Shown piece by piece: positions 44,501 to 54,421 of a stretch of DNA of 64,000 nt. Position 1 is the stretch's first letter, and every line of letters starts with the position of its first letter. The DNA is taken from positions 141,594-205,593 of the forward strand of contig JAZQAG010000029.1 in assembly GCA_045545095.1 (NCBI GenBank), given 5' to 3'. The position numbers were made by a program, and so were the translations under genes. The notes under the pieces were generated by a model. That model made no database searches and had not been told where the DNA came from. It saw only the letters and a list, made by a program, of their open reading frames with translations. The DNA comes from Phocaeicola_A sp045545095 (GTDB taxonomy: Bacteria; Bacteroidota; Bacteroidia; Bacteroidales; Bacteroidaceae).

Positions 44501-46333
44501 ATGAAACATATAGATAAAATAAAGATGATGATAGTGGCTGGTGGAATGCTGGCTGCTACCTCATGCTCCGACTATACCGATTACAACACAGTGCCAGAGG
44601 CTGTGGATCCTGCAGCGGACAAGACTCTGTGGGAGAATATCTCGGCCAACAGCGAGCTGTCTGATTTTGCAGCTGTGCTGCAGAGAGTGGGGTATGACAA
44701 AGTGTTGGATGCCTCACGTACCTATACGGTATGGGCTCCGGTGAATGGCTCGTTCAATGTGGACTCATTGAATAATGTTTCTGACGAAAAGATAGTGAAT
44801 GAGTTCCTGAACAACCTGATTGCCGACTATGCCCATCGCGAGACTGACCCCAACGATACCGTAGTGTTCATGCTCAACGAGAAGTTGTTGAAGTTTGGCC
44901 ACAAGAATAGCCCGGCTCTCTCTTTCGATGCCAAGAAGGTGCTTCCCAATGCAACCAATGCGGCGGTGTTCAACTACCCCAGCACCAATGGTCTGCTCTA
45001 TATCGTATCGGCACCGGCCACTTTCCGTTACAACGGTTATGAATATATCTTCAACGGAGGATTGGCTGACAGCTTGAAGAACTATGTGGAACGTTTCCAC
45101 TCTGAAACGCTCGATGAAGTTGCCTCTGTGAAAGGTGTCATCAAAGATGGTGTGCAGCACTATGATGACTCGGTGATGATTGTCAGCAACAATATTCTCG
45201 AACAACTCCGTGCACAGTTGGACAACGAGGACAGCCTCTACACGGTGGTAGTGCCTACTGACGAGGCTTGGGGAAAGGCTTATAACAAGATTGCCTCTTA
45301 TTACAAGTACATCCCCTCTATTGCCTATCAGGATTTGAAGGATCCTGCCTTGCAGGGTAAGAAAGGCGCCGACATGACTGCGACTGAGGGGTCGATTACC
45401 TATTCGTTGGAAGCTGCCCCTGCCAATGCTCCCATTCAGGAGACTTCAGCCTACTGGACAGACTCTATTGCCAACTATAGGATTGTACAGAACCTGTTCT
45501 TCTCAGAGAACAATAAACGCTACAACTCCAAGTTGGCCACCGGTGCATCCTTCGTGGAGAATGATACGCTCTATACTACCAACCGCCGCCACTTGACAGG
45601 ATTGCAGGCATTGGATGCCGCTACACAGGAGGTTGTACAGTTGAGTAACGGTCATGCCCGTATCATCAATGAGTTCCCCTTCCTGCCGGAAGAGACTTAT
45701 GCTCCTATCATCCGTACCCGTACACCGGCCAGAGTGGTATCTAACGAGGGTTATGAAACTCCAAATTACTATTACATGACGCGCGACGTACTTGAAGCGT
45801 TGTATCCTGACGTGTGTCAATTGGAAGATGGTGTGGAGGGACTCTCTTGGGTACAGGCTGAGATTCCTACCGGCTCGAACTTTGCGGCCGAGTTGGACTT
45901 CTATCTGTATGATGTCCTCTCTACGACCTATGATGTATCAGCCGTTATCGTGCCTGCTCATCTGACAAACCCCTTGATGACTGAAGAGGAGCGCAAACCG
46001 CTCTCCCTCTATTTCGACATCAACTATACGGATGCCAGCAACAAGCAGATTATCGGACGCTTCGATGGCGAGAAGATTGTGGAAGGAAGACCCTCTTCTG
46101 CAGCTGTGAAGAAGATCGAACCGTTCGAAGTAGCCAAGGACAAGGTGGATACCATCAAGTTGGGTCGTATCACCTTCCCTATCTGTTATGCTCACACCAA
46201 TGCGCAGCCTAACATCAAGGTACAGCACTCCTTCAAGACATTCTTGTCAACACAGAAGAAGAAGTACGAACAGATTATCCGTGTGGCCGACATCATATTG
46301 GAACCGGTAGAAGTGAATGAAGAAGAGGAATAA
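44501..46333 (+). CDS. surface lipoprotein with two FAS1 domains (third FAS1 gene)
   Basis: A 610-residue lipoprotein with lipobox AATSC and Ser-Asp-Tyr after it. FAS1 unit 1: AAVLQRVGYDKVLDASRTYTVWAPVNGSF and TNGLLYIVSAPATF. Unit 2: LYTVVVPTDEAWGKAYNKIA and LSNGHARIINEFPFLPEE. A C-terminal ~130-residue beta domain (YDVSAVIVPAHL, GRITFPICYAH) ends in acidic EVNEEEE. It precedes the second SusC by 7 bp and so pairs with that transporter as the first FAS1 gene pairs with SusC1. Confidence 0.85.
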   Translation: MKHIDKIKMMIVAGGMLAATSCSDYTDYNTVPEAVDPAADKTLWENISANSELSDFAAVLQRVGYDKVLDASRTYTVWAPVNGSFNVDSLNNVSDEKIVNEFLNNLIADYAHRETDPNDTVVFMLNEKLLKFGHKNSPALSFDAKKVLPNATNAAVFNYPSTNGLLYIVSAPATFRYNGYEYIFNGGLADSLKNYVERFHSETLDEVASVKGVIKDGVQHYDDSVMIVSNNILEQLRAQLDNEDSLYTVVVPTDEAWGKAYNKIASYYKYIPSIAYQDLKDPALQGKKGADMTATEGSITYSLEAAPANAPIQETSAYWTDSIANYRIVQNLFFSENNKRYNSKLATGASFVENDTLYTTNRRHLTGLQALDAATQEVVQLSNGHARIINEFPFLPEETYAPIIRTRTPARVVSNEGYETPNYYYMTRDVLEALYPDVCQLEDGVEGLSWVQAEIPTGSNFAAELDFYLYDVLSTTYDVSAVIVPAHLTNPLMTEEERKPLSLYFDINYTDASNKQIIGRFDGEKIVEGRPSSAAVKKIEPFEVAKDKVDTIKLGRITFPICYAHTNAQPNIKVQHSFKTFLSTQKKKYEQIIRVADIILEPVEVNEEEE

Positions 46334-46340
46334 GCAAATT

Positions 46341-49300
46341 ATGAAGACTGATAAGAATATGAAAAATACAATGATAAATATCTTGCAGCGACAGGGTCTC
46401 AGACTCTCGATTTGCGCTTTGGCGATGTGCTTCACGGCTACCGGCTATGCTCAGGAAGAGCAGGATGTAGCTGCTGGAGAAGAGGCTACTGCTATCAAAG
46501 TACCACAGCGCCGTAACCTGATAGAGAAGAATACATTGGTGACCATCACAGGTACTGTGGTGGACGATTTCACCAAACAGCCTATTGCCGGTGTGCGTGT
46601 GCAGACATTGGACGATGCCCGCTATACGGCTATGACCAATGAGAAGGGTGAGTTCACACTCAAACTTCCCGATTTTGCCACTTCACTCTATGTGCAGGCT
46701 CCCCGTTATATGGCACAGCAGGTGTCCATCAAGCAGAACGATGAGTCACAGAAGGTGAAGATCAGCATGCTGAGCAACAAGTTCCGTACCATGTATGAGA
46801 ATGGTACTGAATATACAGCTTCCAAAGAGTTCAAGGTAAAGGGTGGCGGATTGCTTATTGACGAGGAAATCCAGTCTAACTTGGGAGCTGATATCCGCTC
46901 AATCAACCGTTCAGGTGTGGCTGATGGAGGTAATGCCATGTTCATCCGTGGTTTGAACTCTGTCAACGCTGATGCACAGCCCCTCATCATCGTGGATGGT
47001 ATAGAGATGGATATGCAACGCAACCGTACAGTGTTGCACCAGGGACGTTCATTCAACATGCTGGCCGGTGTATCTCCCGAGGATATCGAGTCAATACGTG
47101 TACTGAAGAATGCTACCGCCCTCTACGGTGCACGTGGTGCCAACGGTGTCATCCTCATCGAGACCAAGCGCGGACATTCAATGGCTACCCGCATCGATGC
47201 CAACATCTCTGCAGGTATCACACTGGCTCCGCAGGTACAGACCATGATGGATGCCGGTCAGTATCGCAACTATGCCACTGAAATGTTGGGTACCATCAGC
47301 GCTCTCCGCAAGTCTGAGAACCGCGATGTGACCTTCAACTTCCTGAACGATGACCCCAACGGGTACTATTACCACATGTTCCACAACAATACCGATTGGC
47401 AGGACGAGGTATATCGCACAGCCCTTACCCAGAACTACAACATCAATGTACAGGGTGGTGACGATGTAGGTATGTACAACCTCTCTGTAGGGTATGTGGA
47501 TGCAGAAAGCACCATCAAGAGTATGGGCTTCGACCGCTTGAACGTACGATTCAATACCGATATCGAAATCTTGGCCGATCTGAGCACCAAGTTTGACATG
47601 TCTTTCTCTCGTACCAACAACGAAGTGTTTGATGACGGTTTCGCCTCTGACCTTTCGGCTGCTACCATCACTTCACCCACCAACTTGGCGGCTGTGAAGT
47701 CTCCGCTGGTGAGCCCCTATCAGTACAACAAGCATGTGGGTGGATTCACACACCTGCTCTCTGAGTACGACAAGCTCTTCAGCCCCCTCAGCCAGCGTCT
47801 CTATGGCAATGACTATTACTACTCATTGGCCAACCCGACATCCATCATCAAGAATGCGAAGGGTGACAACAAGAACAAGGTGGAGAATACCTTCTTCAAC
47901 GTGCGTATCGCTCCTACTTATAAGTTCAACAAGAACCTCTCTGTGACTACCGACTTCAGCTATACGCTCAACCGTAACTCACAGCGTTACTACCGCCCCT
48001 CTGAAGGTGTGCCTCCTTTCTTGGTAGAAGGATTGGGTACGGTATATAACCTGACCTCTTCACTCTTCTCTAAGGAGAACAATGTGATGAGCAACACCTA
48101 CTTCAACTGGAGCAACCGCTACGGTGCACACAGTGTAGCCGCTACCGGTGGATTCCGTTACAACTACTTTGCATTCGACGGTAGTGATGCCGAGACTCAG
48201 TTCAAGAACTCTGTAAGCGATAAGAATCCTTACCTGAGTGCTGACCAGAATGCCGGATTTGCTGACCTCTCAGGTGCCAACGATGTATGGAAGAACATGC
48301 AGTGGTATGCATCTGCTGACTATAACTACCAGAACCGCTACTTTGCTACCTTGTCTCTGTTGGCCGAGGCTAACAGCCGCTTCGGTGCCAAGGCAGAGGG
48401 TGGTATCAGCGCTTTCGGTACCCAGTGGGCTCTCTTCCCCAGCGTACAACTTGGTTGGGTGATGAGCAACGAGAACTGGTTCCCCAAGAACGGATTTGTC
48501 AACTACCTCCGCCTCAATGCCGGCTTCGACATGAGTGGTAACGATGACATCTCCAACTATGCTGCCCGCACTTCGTTCAGCTCTGTTCGCTACAACTACC
48601 AGTTCATCGGTATGCAGTTGGCCAACATCGGTAACGACGAAATCAAGTGGGAGACCACTACCAAGTGGAACGTAGGTCTGCAGGCCAACATGTTCAACAA
48701 CCGTTTGGCGGTAGGTGCTGACCTCTACTACCACAAGACTACCGACCTCTTGACTTACCAGTCATTCCCCACATCTATTGCCGGTATCAACCAGTACTGG
48801 AGCAACGGTGGTGAGTTGGAGAACAAAGGTTTCGAGGTATATGTATCGGGTAAGCCCATCGCAAGCCGCAACCTGACCTTGGAGATTGGTGCCAGCATAG
48901 GACACTATGAGAACAAACTCATCTCGCTGCCCCAACAGTCATTCATGGACGGTGTAAAAGTGTTCAATGGAACAGACTATTGCAACTCAGTATATGGCGA
49001 GAACAATATCCTGGTGGCTGTGGATAACCCCATCGGACAGTTCTACGGATACGAGACTGCAGGTGTATTCGCTTCTGATGCCGAAGCGAAGGTTGCCGGT
49101 AAGGACGGATACCTCTATATGTTGGATGCTGCCGGAAACAAGCAGAACTTCACTGCCGGTGATGTCCGCTTCGTGGACCAGAATGGCGACGGATGCATCA
49201 ACGAGCATGACAAGAAGGTGATTGGTAACCCCAACCCCGACTTCTATGGTAACATCTTCGCTACACTCAACTGGAAGAACTTCACCTTCGATATGGGATT

Positions 49301-49733
49301 CAACTTCAGCTTGGGTAACGATGTATATAACTACCAGCGTAGCATCCTCAACTCAGGTTCTACCTTCTACAACCAGCAGGTGGCCGAGATGGGACACTGG
49401 CGCTACGAAGGTCAGCAGGCTGCATTGCCTAAGTTGGCTTACGGAGACCCTATGGGCAACAACCGCTTCTCTGACCGTTGGATTGAGGATGGTTCATACC
49501 TCCGCATGAAGAATGTACGTCTGACTTATCAGGTGCCCATTCCTGAGTCATGGACCTCTTGGTTGCAGGGCTTCTCGGTATGGGGCGAGGCGCAGAATGT
49601 CTTCACTCTTACCAAATATACCGGAAACGATCCTGAGTTCAGCATCGGTAACAGTGTGATGTATCAGGGTATCGACTGTGGCAACATTGCCCAGAGCCGT
49701 GCCTTCGTACTTGGTTTGAAGATTAACTTGTAA
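46341..49733 (+). CDS. SusC/RagA-type TonB-dependent transporter (second copy)
   Basis: A 1130-residue outer-membrane transporter. The frame opens at 46317 inside the previous gene; ATG 46341 gives MKTDKNMKNT and no overlap. After the signal region (SICALAMCFTATGYAQ) lies an Arg/Lys/Glu-rich linker. A carboxypeptidase-regulatory-like domain follows (VTITGTVVDDFTKQPIAGVRVQ), then the plug (NAMFIRGLNSVNADAQPLIIVDGIEM, SPEDIESIRVLKNATALYGARGANGVILIETKRG). The barrel ends QSRAFVLGLKINL. It differs clearly from SusC1, so this is not a recent duplication. It pairs with SusD2 downstream. Confidence 0.96.
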   Translation: MKTDKNMKNTMINILQRQGLRLSICALAMCFTATGYAQEEQDVAAGEEATAIKVPQRRNLIEKNTLVTITGTVVDDFTKQPIAGVRVQTLDDARYTAMTNEKGEFTLKLPDFATSLYVQAPRYMAQQVSIKQNDESQKVKISMLSNKFRTMYENGTEYTASKEFKVKGGGLLIDEEIQSNLGADIRSINRSGVADGGNAMFIRGLNSVNADAQPLIIVDGIEMDMQRNRTVLHQGRSFNMLAGVSPEDIESIRVLKNATALYGARGANGVILIETKRGHSMATRIDANISAGITLAPQVQTMMDAGQYRNYATEMLGTISALRKSENRDVTFNFLNDDPNGYYYHMFHNNTDWQDEVYRTALTQNYNINVQGGDDVGMYNLSVGYVDAESTIKSMGFDRLNVRFNTDIEILADLSTKFDMSFSRTNNEVFDDGFASDLSAATITSPTNLAAVKSPLVSPYQYNKHVGGFTHLLSEYDKLFSPLSQRLYGNDYYYSLANPTSIIKNAKGDNKNKVENTFFNVRIAPTYKFNKNLSVTTDFSYTLNRNSQRYYRPSEGVPPFLVEGLGTVYNLTSSLFSKENNVMSNTYFNWSNRYGAHSVAATGGFRYNYFAFDGSDAETQFKNSVSDKNPYLSADQNAGFADLSGANDVWKNMQWYASADYNYQNRYFATLSLLAEANSRFGAKAEGGISAFGTQWALFPSVQLGWVMSNENWFPKNGFVNYLRLNAGFDMSGNDDISNYAARTSFSSVRYNYQFIGMQLANIGNDEIKWETTTKWNVGLQANMFNNRLAVGADLYYHKTTDLLTYQSFPTSIAGINQYWSNGGELENKGFEVYVSGKPIASRNLTLEIGASIGHYENKLISLPQQSFMDGVKVFNGTDYCNSVYGENNILVAVDNPIGQFYGYETAGVFASDAEAKVAGKDGYLYMLDAAGNKQNFTAGDVRFVDQNGDGCINEHDKKVIGNPNPDFYGNIFATLNWKNFTFDMGFNFSLGNDVYNYQRSILNSGSTFYNQQVAEMGHWRYEGQQAALPKLAYGDPMGNNRFSDRWIEDGSYLRMKNVRLTYQVPIPESWTSWLQGFSVWGEAQNVFTLTKYTGNDPEFSIGNSVMYQGIDCGNIAQSRAFVLGLKINL

Positions 49734-49737
49734 ATAC

Positions 49738-49852
49738 ATGTACAATTTACCATTTACAAGGTACAATTTGGCATACAAAGCGTGCCTTGTGAATGGTTGA
49801 TTGGAAGTGAACAGAAAATGTAAATTGTACTTTGTAAATTGTAAATGTAATT
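49738..49852. repeat. GTAAATTGTAC word repeat between SusC2 and SusD2
   Basis: The spacer is built from GTACAATTTACCATTTAC and GGTACAATTTG on the left and GTAAATTGTACTTTGTAAATTG on the right, giving inverted 11-12-bp arms around a ~60-nt loop. It contains no gene. Confidence 0.65.
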
Positions 49853-51778
49853 ATGAAAAAAATAGTATATTCAATCATTGCAGCCTTCGGTCTCTTCGCC
49901 ACCACATCGTGCGAGGATATGCTGATGACCGAGAACGACAGCATGGTTATTGATCCCTCTTTGGACAACAAGACCGACTCTGTCTTCTATGCGCTGGGTA
50001 TTGCCCAGACCATGCAGCAGGTGGCCGACCAGTATTTCTTCGTCGGAGAAATGCGTGGTGACTTGGTGACTACCACCACCCATACGGACAACAACCTCCG
50101 TCAGTTGGCCGACTATTCAGCCACTACTTCCAACAAGTATAACAGTGCTTACCTCTACTATCAGGTAATCAACAACTGTAACTACTACTTGGCTCATCGT
50201 GATACATCACTCTACATCGGTTCTACCAATGTTTCTATCAACGAGTATGCCGCTGTGGCTGCTTGGCGTGCATGGGCTTACCTGCAGTTGGCCCGTACCT
50301 ATGGTGGTAACGAGACGCCTATCCCCTTCTATACAGAACCGTTGACTGCCATCTCACAGATTGATGAGGAGAACTTCCCCAAACTGACCCTTACCCAGAT
50401 TGTAGCTGAACTGGCTCCGCAGTTGGAACAGTATTCAGGTCTGGCTGTTCCCCAATTCCGTACTGGATTGGTCAGCGTCGGTAATACCAACTGGGGAGGT
50501 GTCAAGACCATCAGTACCGAGAAACTCTTTGTGCCGGTAGATGTCATCTTGGGTGAAATGTACCTCGAGGACGGTCAGTATGCCAAGGCAGCTGAGCATT
50601 ATGCCAGATATTTGTGCGACAACAAGCTGGTGGCAAAAAACCTTGGCGCCGGTTTGCGTAAAAGTAGCATATTAGGACCTATGGATTTGGCTTCTGAATA
50701 TAATGTATGGAGTAATATGTACAACTATATTTTCCAGGGTTCAGACGTTGAAGTGTTGACTTACATCCCTATGGCTGTCAGCAAACAGAACGGACAGATT
50801 ACCGATATCCCCAATGCCTTTGGATATGACTATTACTCTACCGACCTGGCCAACAACTGCCCCCGTGCAGAGAATGTCCAGTTGGCTCCCTCTGCTGCCT
50901 ACTATGCGCTCACCGATTCAAGCGATGTGTATTATTATCCCACCAACTTGACAGGTAGCCCTGATACCATCAAGGTATGGAAGCTCGGAGATGCTCGTGC
51001 CAACGTGAGAAACGAAGCAACAGGTCAAGGAGGTCTAGGCGGTAGCAGAGATGGTGCTATCCTCAACCTCGATGCGAATGACACCACCAAGGTATATATA
51101 TCCAAGATGCGCGAAGCCAATGTATATCTGTTCCGTACCACGACCATCTACCTCCACTTGGCAGAGGCCCTCAACCGTATGGGACACTATGATGCAGCTT
51201 TCGCTATTCTGCGTAACGGTATCTCTACCTATCTGGAAGAACTTGTTCCCGGTGCCGGTGGCGTCAATGCCAAGCACCAGTACATGACTCAGGAGTCTGT
51301 TGACCTGTTGGCCGGTCCTTTGCTCTTCCTCAATACAGAGAACCGCAACGTCTTCTTGAAGGAAGCGGCCTATGGTATCCATCACCACGGTGTGGCTACT
51401 GTAAATATGAAGGGACTGGAGAATTCTGCCACTGTAGAAGGTTCACTGGCAACAGCTGTAGGTTCCGAGCTCAACCACTACTACTTGCCCGACACCATCA
51501 TCGGTATGAAGATAGATGAGTTGCGCAACCGTGGTTATAATATCGCTGCAGAACCGACAGAACAGGATACCATCAATGCAATGGAACTTGTCCTCTGCGA
51601 CGAGTATGCCAAGGAGTTCGCCTTCGAAGGTGTACGTTTCTATGACCTCCAGCGTATGGCACGCCACTTGAACGATCACGGATTCGAAGGTTCACGCTGG
51701 TTCGCTGAGAAACTTCAGGGCAACAACCCGCAGAAGAGTCTCGTAGATCCTAAGAACTGGTACTTGCCGTTCAAGTAA
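49853..51778 (+). CDS. SusD/RagB-type surface lipoprotein (second copy)
   Basis: A 641-residue lipoprotein with lipobox ATTSC. SusD features: MVIDPSLDNKTDSVFYALGIAQTMQ at the N-terminus, YQVINNCNYYLAHRD, EYAAVAAWRAWAYLQLARTYGGNETPIPFYTEPL, and a late YAKEFAFEGVRFYDLQRMARHLND signature. It should cap SusC2. It has long divergent insertions relative to SusD1. The next gene is the PL11 lyase, 108 bp downstream, separated by a spacer with inverted GGATTACACGG-type words. Confidence 0.95.
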   Translation: MKKIVYSIIAAFGLFATTSCEDMLMTENDSMVIDPSLDNKTDSVFYALGIAQTMQQVADQYFFVGEMRGDLVTTTTHTDNNLRQLADYSATTSNKYNSAYLYYQVINNCNYYLAHRDTSLYIGSTNVSINEYAAVAAWRAWAYLQLARTYGGNETPIPFYTEPLTAISQIDEENFPKLTLTQIVAELAPQLEQYSGLAVPQFRTGLVSVGNTNWGGVKTISTEKLFVPVDVILGEMYLEDGQYAKAAEHYARYLCDNKLVAKNLGAGLRKSSILGPMDLASEYNVWSNMYNYIFQGSDVEVLTYIPMAVSKQNGQITDIPNAFGYDYYSTDLANNCPRAENVQLAPSAAYYALTDSSDVYYYPTNLTGSPDTIKVWKLGDARANVRNEATGQGGLGGSRDGAILNLDANDTTKVYISKMREANVYLFRTTTIYLHLAEALNRMGHYDAAFAILRNGISTYLEELVPGAGGVNAKHQYMTQESVDLLAGPLLFLNTENRNVFLKEAAYGIHHHGVATVNMKGLENSATVEGSLATAVGSELNHYYLPDTIIGMKIDELRNRGYNIAAEPTEQDTINAMELVLCDEYAKEFAFEGVRFYDLQRMARHLNDHGFEGSRWFAEKLQGNNPQKSLVDPKNWYLPFK

Positions 51779-51886
51779 ACAGATTAACTGTCAGGCACGG
51801 ATTACATCGTGATCACACAGTCTTTGCAATAGGAAAACTGTGCAATCCGTGTAATCCGGCCTTTTTAATAATATAATAAGGTATAT

Positions 51887-54184
51887 ATGAAAAGACTACT
51901 ACTCTCAGTCGTATGTGTGGCTCTCTCCCTGATGCTGGCAATGCCTGCCCTGGCACAGACCAACTATGACTATTCGCAAATCCAACGCGAGAAATTGGGC
52001 CGCGGACTCGTGGCCGTGCGCAGCAGCGCATTCAATGCATTTGTCTCATGGAGATACCTCTCTACGGACCCCATGGACATCAAGTTCCACCTCTATGCCA
52101 ACGATTCGTTGGTCAATGTCACCTCCAAGACATCTGCACAGGTCAAGAAGGTAAAGACCAACGAGACGCACTTCCGCCTGGTGCCCGTCATTGACGGAGC
52201 CGAACAGGCTGATATGGCCGCTACCTATACCTTGCCGGCCAATACCTCTATCGGATACATCAACATCCCCATGAATGTCGTCCCCGACACTACGGTGGCC
52301 GGCACGAAGGTCACCTACAGCCCCAACGATGCCAGTGTGGGCGATGTGGATGGCGATGGGGAGTACGAAATATTCCTCAAATGGGATCCCTCAAACTCTA
52401 AGGATAATAGTCATGATGGTTATACAGGCAATGTCTATATCGATTGCTACAAGATTGATGGAACTTTCCTGTGGCGCATCAATTTGGGACGAAACATCCG
52501 TGCCGGAGCACACTATACCCAGTTCATGGTCTATGACTTCGATGGCGACGGCAAGGCCGAGATGATCTGCAAGACCGCCGATGGTACCGTGGATGGGGTA
52601 GGGACGGTCATTGGGGATGCTACCAAGGACTACCGCAACAGCAGCGGCTATGTGCTCAGCGGACCGGAATACCTCACTGTCTTCAACGGAGAGACGGGCG
52701 CTGCCATGCAGACGGTCAACTACCTGCCGGCACGTGGAACCGTCAGCAGTTGGGGTGACAACTATGGAAACCGTGTGGACCGCTTCCTGGCCTGCGTAGC
52801 CTGGCTCGATGGTGTACGTCCCAGCGCAGTCATGTGCCGTGGATACTATACCCGTACCGTGCTCGTAGCTTGGGATTGGGACGGAACCAACCTGACCCGT
52901 AAGTGGACCTTTGATACCAACAATGGTTATTCATCGTTGACCGGACAGGGCAACCACAACCTTCGTGTGGGTGACATTGATAGCGATGGCTGCGATGAGA
53001 TTGTCTATGGCTCCATGACCATCGATCATACGGGAAAACCCAAGTATAACACAAAGTTCGGACATGGCGATGCCATACATATGACAGTCTTTGACCCAGC
53101 TTCGGGCGAACTGGCCGTATGGGCTTGTCACGAGGATAAGGTTAACGGCTCAACTTTCCGTAAAGCTAAAAATGGACTTGTCATCAAGCAAATCAAGAGC
53201 AGCGATGATGTGGGCCGTTGTATGGCTGCCGATATCGACCCCAACTATCCCGGTGTCGAGATGTGGTCATCACGTTCGGGTGGTATCTTGGCCACCGATG
53301 GTACGGTGACTACGACCTCCACGGGAGGTGTATCTATGAATATGGCCTGCTGGTGGGACGGCAAGCTCCTGCGTAACCTGCAGGATGGTGTCAGCATCAC
53401 CCGTTATGACTACTCCAGCCGCAACAGTGCTACCACATTGCTTTCGGCTTCAGGCTGTTCGTCCAACAACAGTACAAAGAATAATCCCTGTCTGGTGGCA
53501 GATATGTTTGGTGACTGGCGCGAGGAGTTGCTGGTCCGTACTTCCGACAACAAGAACCTGCGCCTCTACATCAATACCGATACCATCAGCTACCGTTTCC
53601 ACACCTTCCTCGAAGACCCCGTCTATCGTAGCAGTGTGGCCTATCAGAATGTGGCTTACAATCAGCCTACCAATACCGGATTCTATTTCGGTGCCGACTT
53701 GGGCAAGGGGCTGAAGACTGTGGGCGAGACTTTCGAGGCATGGACACTCGATGCCGGTATGAACTACGATACCTACGAATGGCGCCTGGGCGATACCTTG
53801 GTCATCGGTAACGAACGTACTGTGGATGTGTCGGCCTACGATATCCCCGAGGGTAGCCGTGCCTTTGTATATCTCTATTCTACCTTCCGTGGCTATACGT
53901 TCCGTCAAGGACTGACATTGGCCCGTCCTGCAGGTTTCAATCCTCCGGTAGCCGATATCTATGTGCCCGCGGTGGTAGGTAACACTCTTGATATCGACCT
54001 CTCGGCCATCCCCACAGCCTCTCTGGCTGTCTATAGTACCAACGGTGCATTGCTCCATGCCCTTCCTGCAGTTCCTGCAGACGGCAGTGTCAGCATCTCC
54101 ACCGACTCATGGCCACAAGGTCTCTATATCGTACGTATCAGTACACCCACGACCGTCATCACCCGCAAGGTCATGGTACAGTGA
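51887..54184 (+). CDS. rhamnogalacturonan lyase (PL11) with sorting-type C-terminus
   Basis: A secreted polysaccharide lyase cleaving rhamnogalacturonan-I backbone by beta-elimination. Signal peptide MKRLLLSVVCVALSLMLAMPALAQ. REKLGRGLVAV is the typical PL11 N-terminal beta domain start. The eight-bladed propeller shows repeated calcium loops: GDVDGDGEYEIFLKWDPSNSKDNS, YDFDGDGKAEMICKTADGTVDG and GDIDSDGCDEIVYGSM. EDPVYRSSVAYQNVAYNQP is another family segment. The last ~70 residues (LAVYSTNGALLHALPAVP, WPQGLYIVRIS, RKVMVQ) form a type IX-like C-terminal sorting domain. It ends the FAS1-SusCD locus at a strong terminator. Confidence 0.93.
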   Translation: MKRLLLSVVCVALSLMLAMPALAQTNYDYSQIQREKLGRGLVAVRSSAFNAFVSWRYLSTDPMDIKFHLYANDSLVNVTSKTSAQVKKVKTNETHFRLVPVIDGAEQADMAATYTLPANTSIGYINIPMNVVPDTTVAGTKVTYSPNDASVGDVDGDGEYEIFLKWDPSNSKDNSHDGYTGNVYIDCYKIDGTFLWRINLGRNIRAGAHYTQFMVYDFDGDGKAEMICKTADGTVDGVGTVIGDATKDYRNSSGYVLSGPEYLTVFNGETGAAMQTVNYLPARGTVSSWGDNYGNRVDRFLACVAWLDGVRPSAVMCRGYYTRTVLVAWDWDGTNLTRKWTFDTNNGYSSLTGQGNHNLRVGDIDSDGCDEIVYGSMTIDHTGKPKYNTKFGHGDAIHMTVFDPASGELAVWACHEDKVNGSTFRKAKNGLVIKQIKSSDDVGRCMAADIDPNYPGVEMWSSRSGGILATDGTVTTTSTGGVSMNMACWWDGKLLRNLQDGVSITRYDYSSRNSATTLLSASGCSSNNSTKNNPCLVADMFGDWREELLVRTSDNKNLRLYINTDTISYRFHTFLEDPVYRSSVAYQNVAYNQPTNTGFYFGADLGKGLKTVGETFEAWTLDAGMNYDTYEWRLGDTLVIGNERTVDVSAYDIPEGSRAFVYLYSTFRGYTFRQGLTLARPAGFNPPVADIYVPAVVGNTLDIDLSAIPTASLAVYSTNGALLHALPAVPADGSVSISTDSWPQGLYIVRISTPTTVITRKVMVQ

Positions 54185-54185
54185 T

Positions 54186-54226
54186 AACCCAAAAGAGGAT
54201 GTGCTCAGCACATCCTCTTTTGGGTT
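54186..54226 (+). terminator. terminator of the FAS1-SusCD-PL11 operon
   Basis: A perfect 20-bp palindrome arm pair (54186-54205 and 54207-54226) with a one-base centre begins 1 bp after the PL11 stop. It includes the GAGGATG/CATCCTC core also used at 29776-29811. There is a T run within the right arm. Confidence 0.85.
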
Positions 54227-54275
54227 TAAAGGGTATAAAGGGTGAAGGGTCTTTAACGGTGAGCGGACATTCTTC

Positions 54276-54365
54276 TGTCATCCTGACCATACCTTGGTTA
54301 AAGAAACAAAAGAGAATTTCGATGAACCTTTGGTGAATAACGGAACTTGTGTAGTGAAGGATCTC
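54276..54365 (+). repeat. second copy of the GTCATCCTGA element, rearranged
   Basis: TGTCATCCTGA (54276-54286), 52 bp of unrelated sequence, then 27 bp identical to 1250-1276 (54339-54365). The right terminal inverted repeat seen in the first copy is missing here. Confidence 0.65.
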
Positions 54366-54373
54366 GGTTAAAC

Positions 54374-54401
54374 GATTATCGGTTATCGATTATCGGTTAT
54401 C
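54374..54401. repeat. two tandem 14-bp units
   Basis: GATTATCGGTTATC is repeated twice without a gap (54374-54387, 54388-54401). Confidence 0.85.
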
Positions 54402-54421
54402 GGAAGTTTTTCCTTAGAGTT

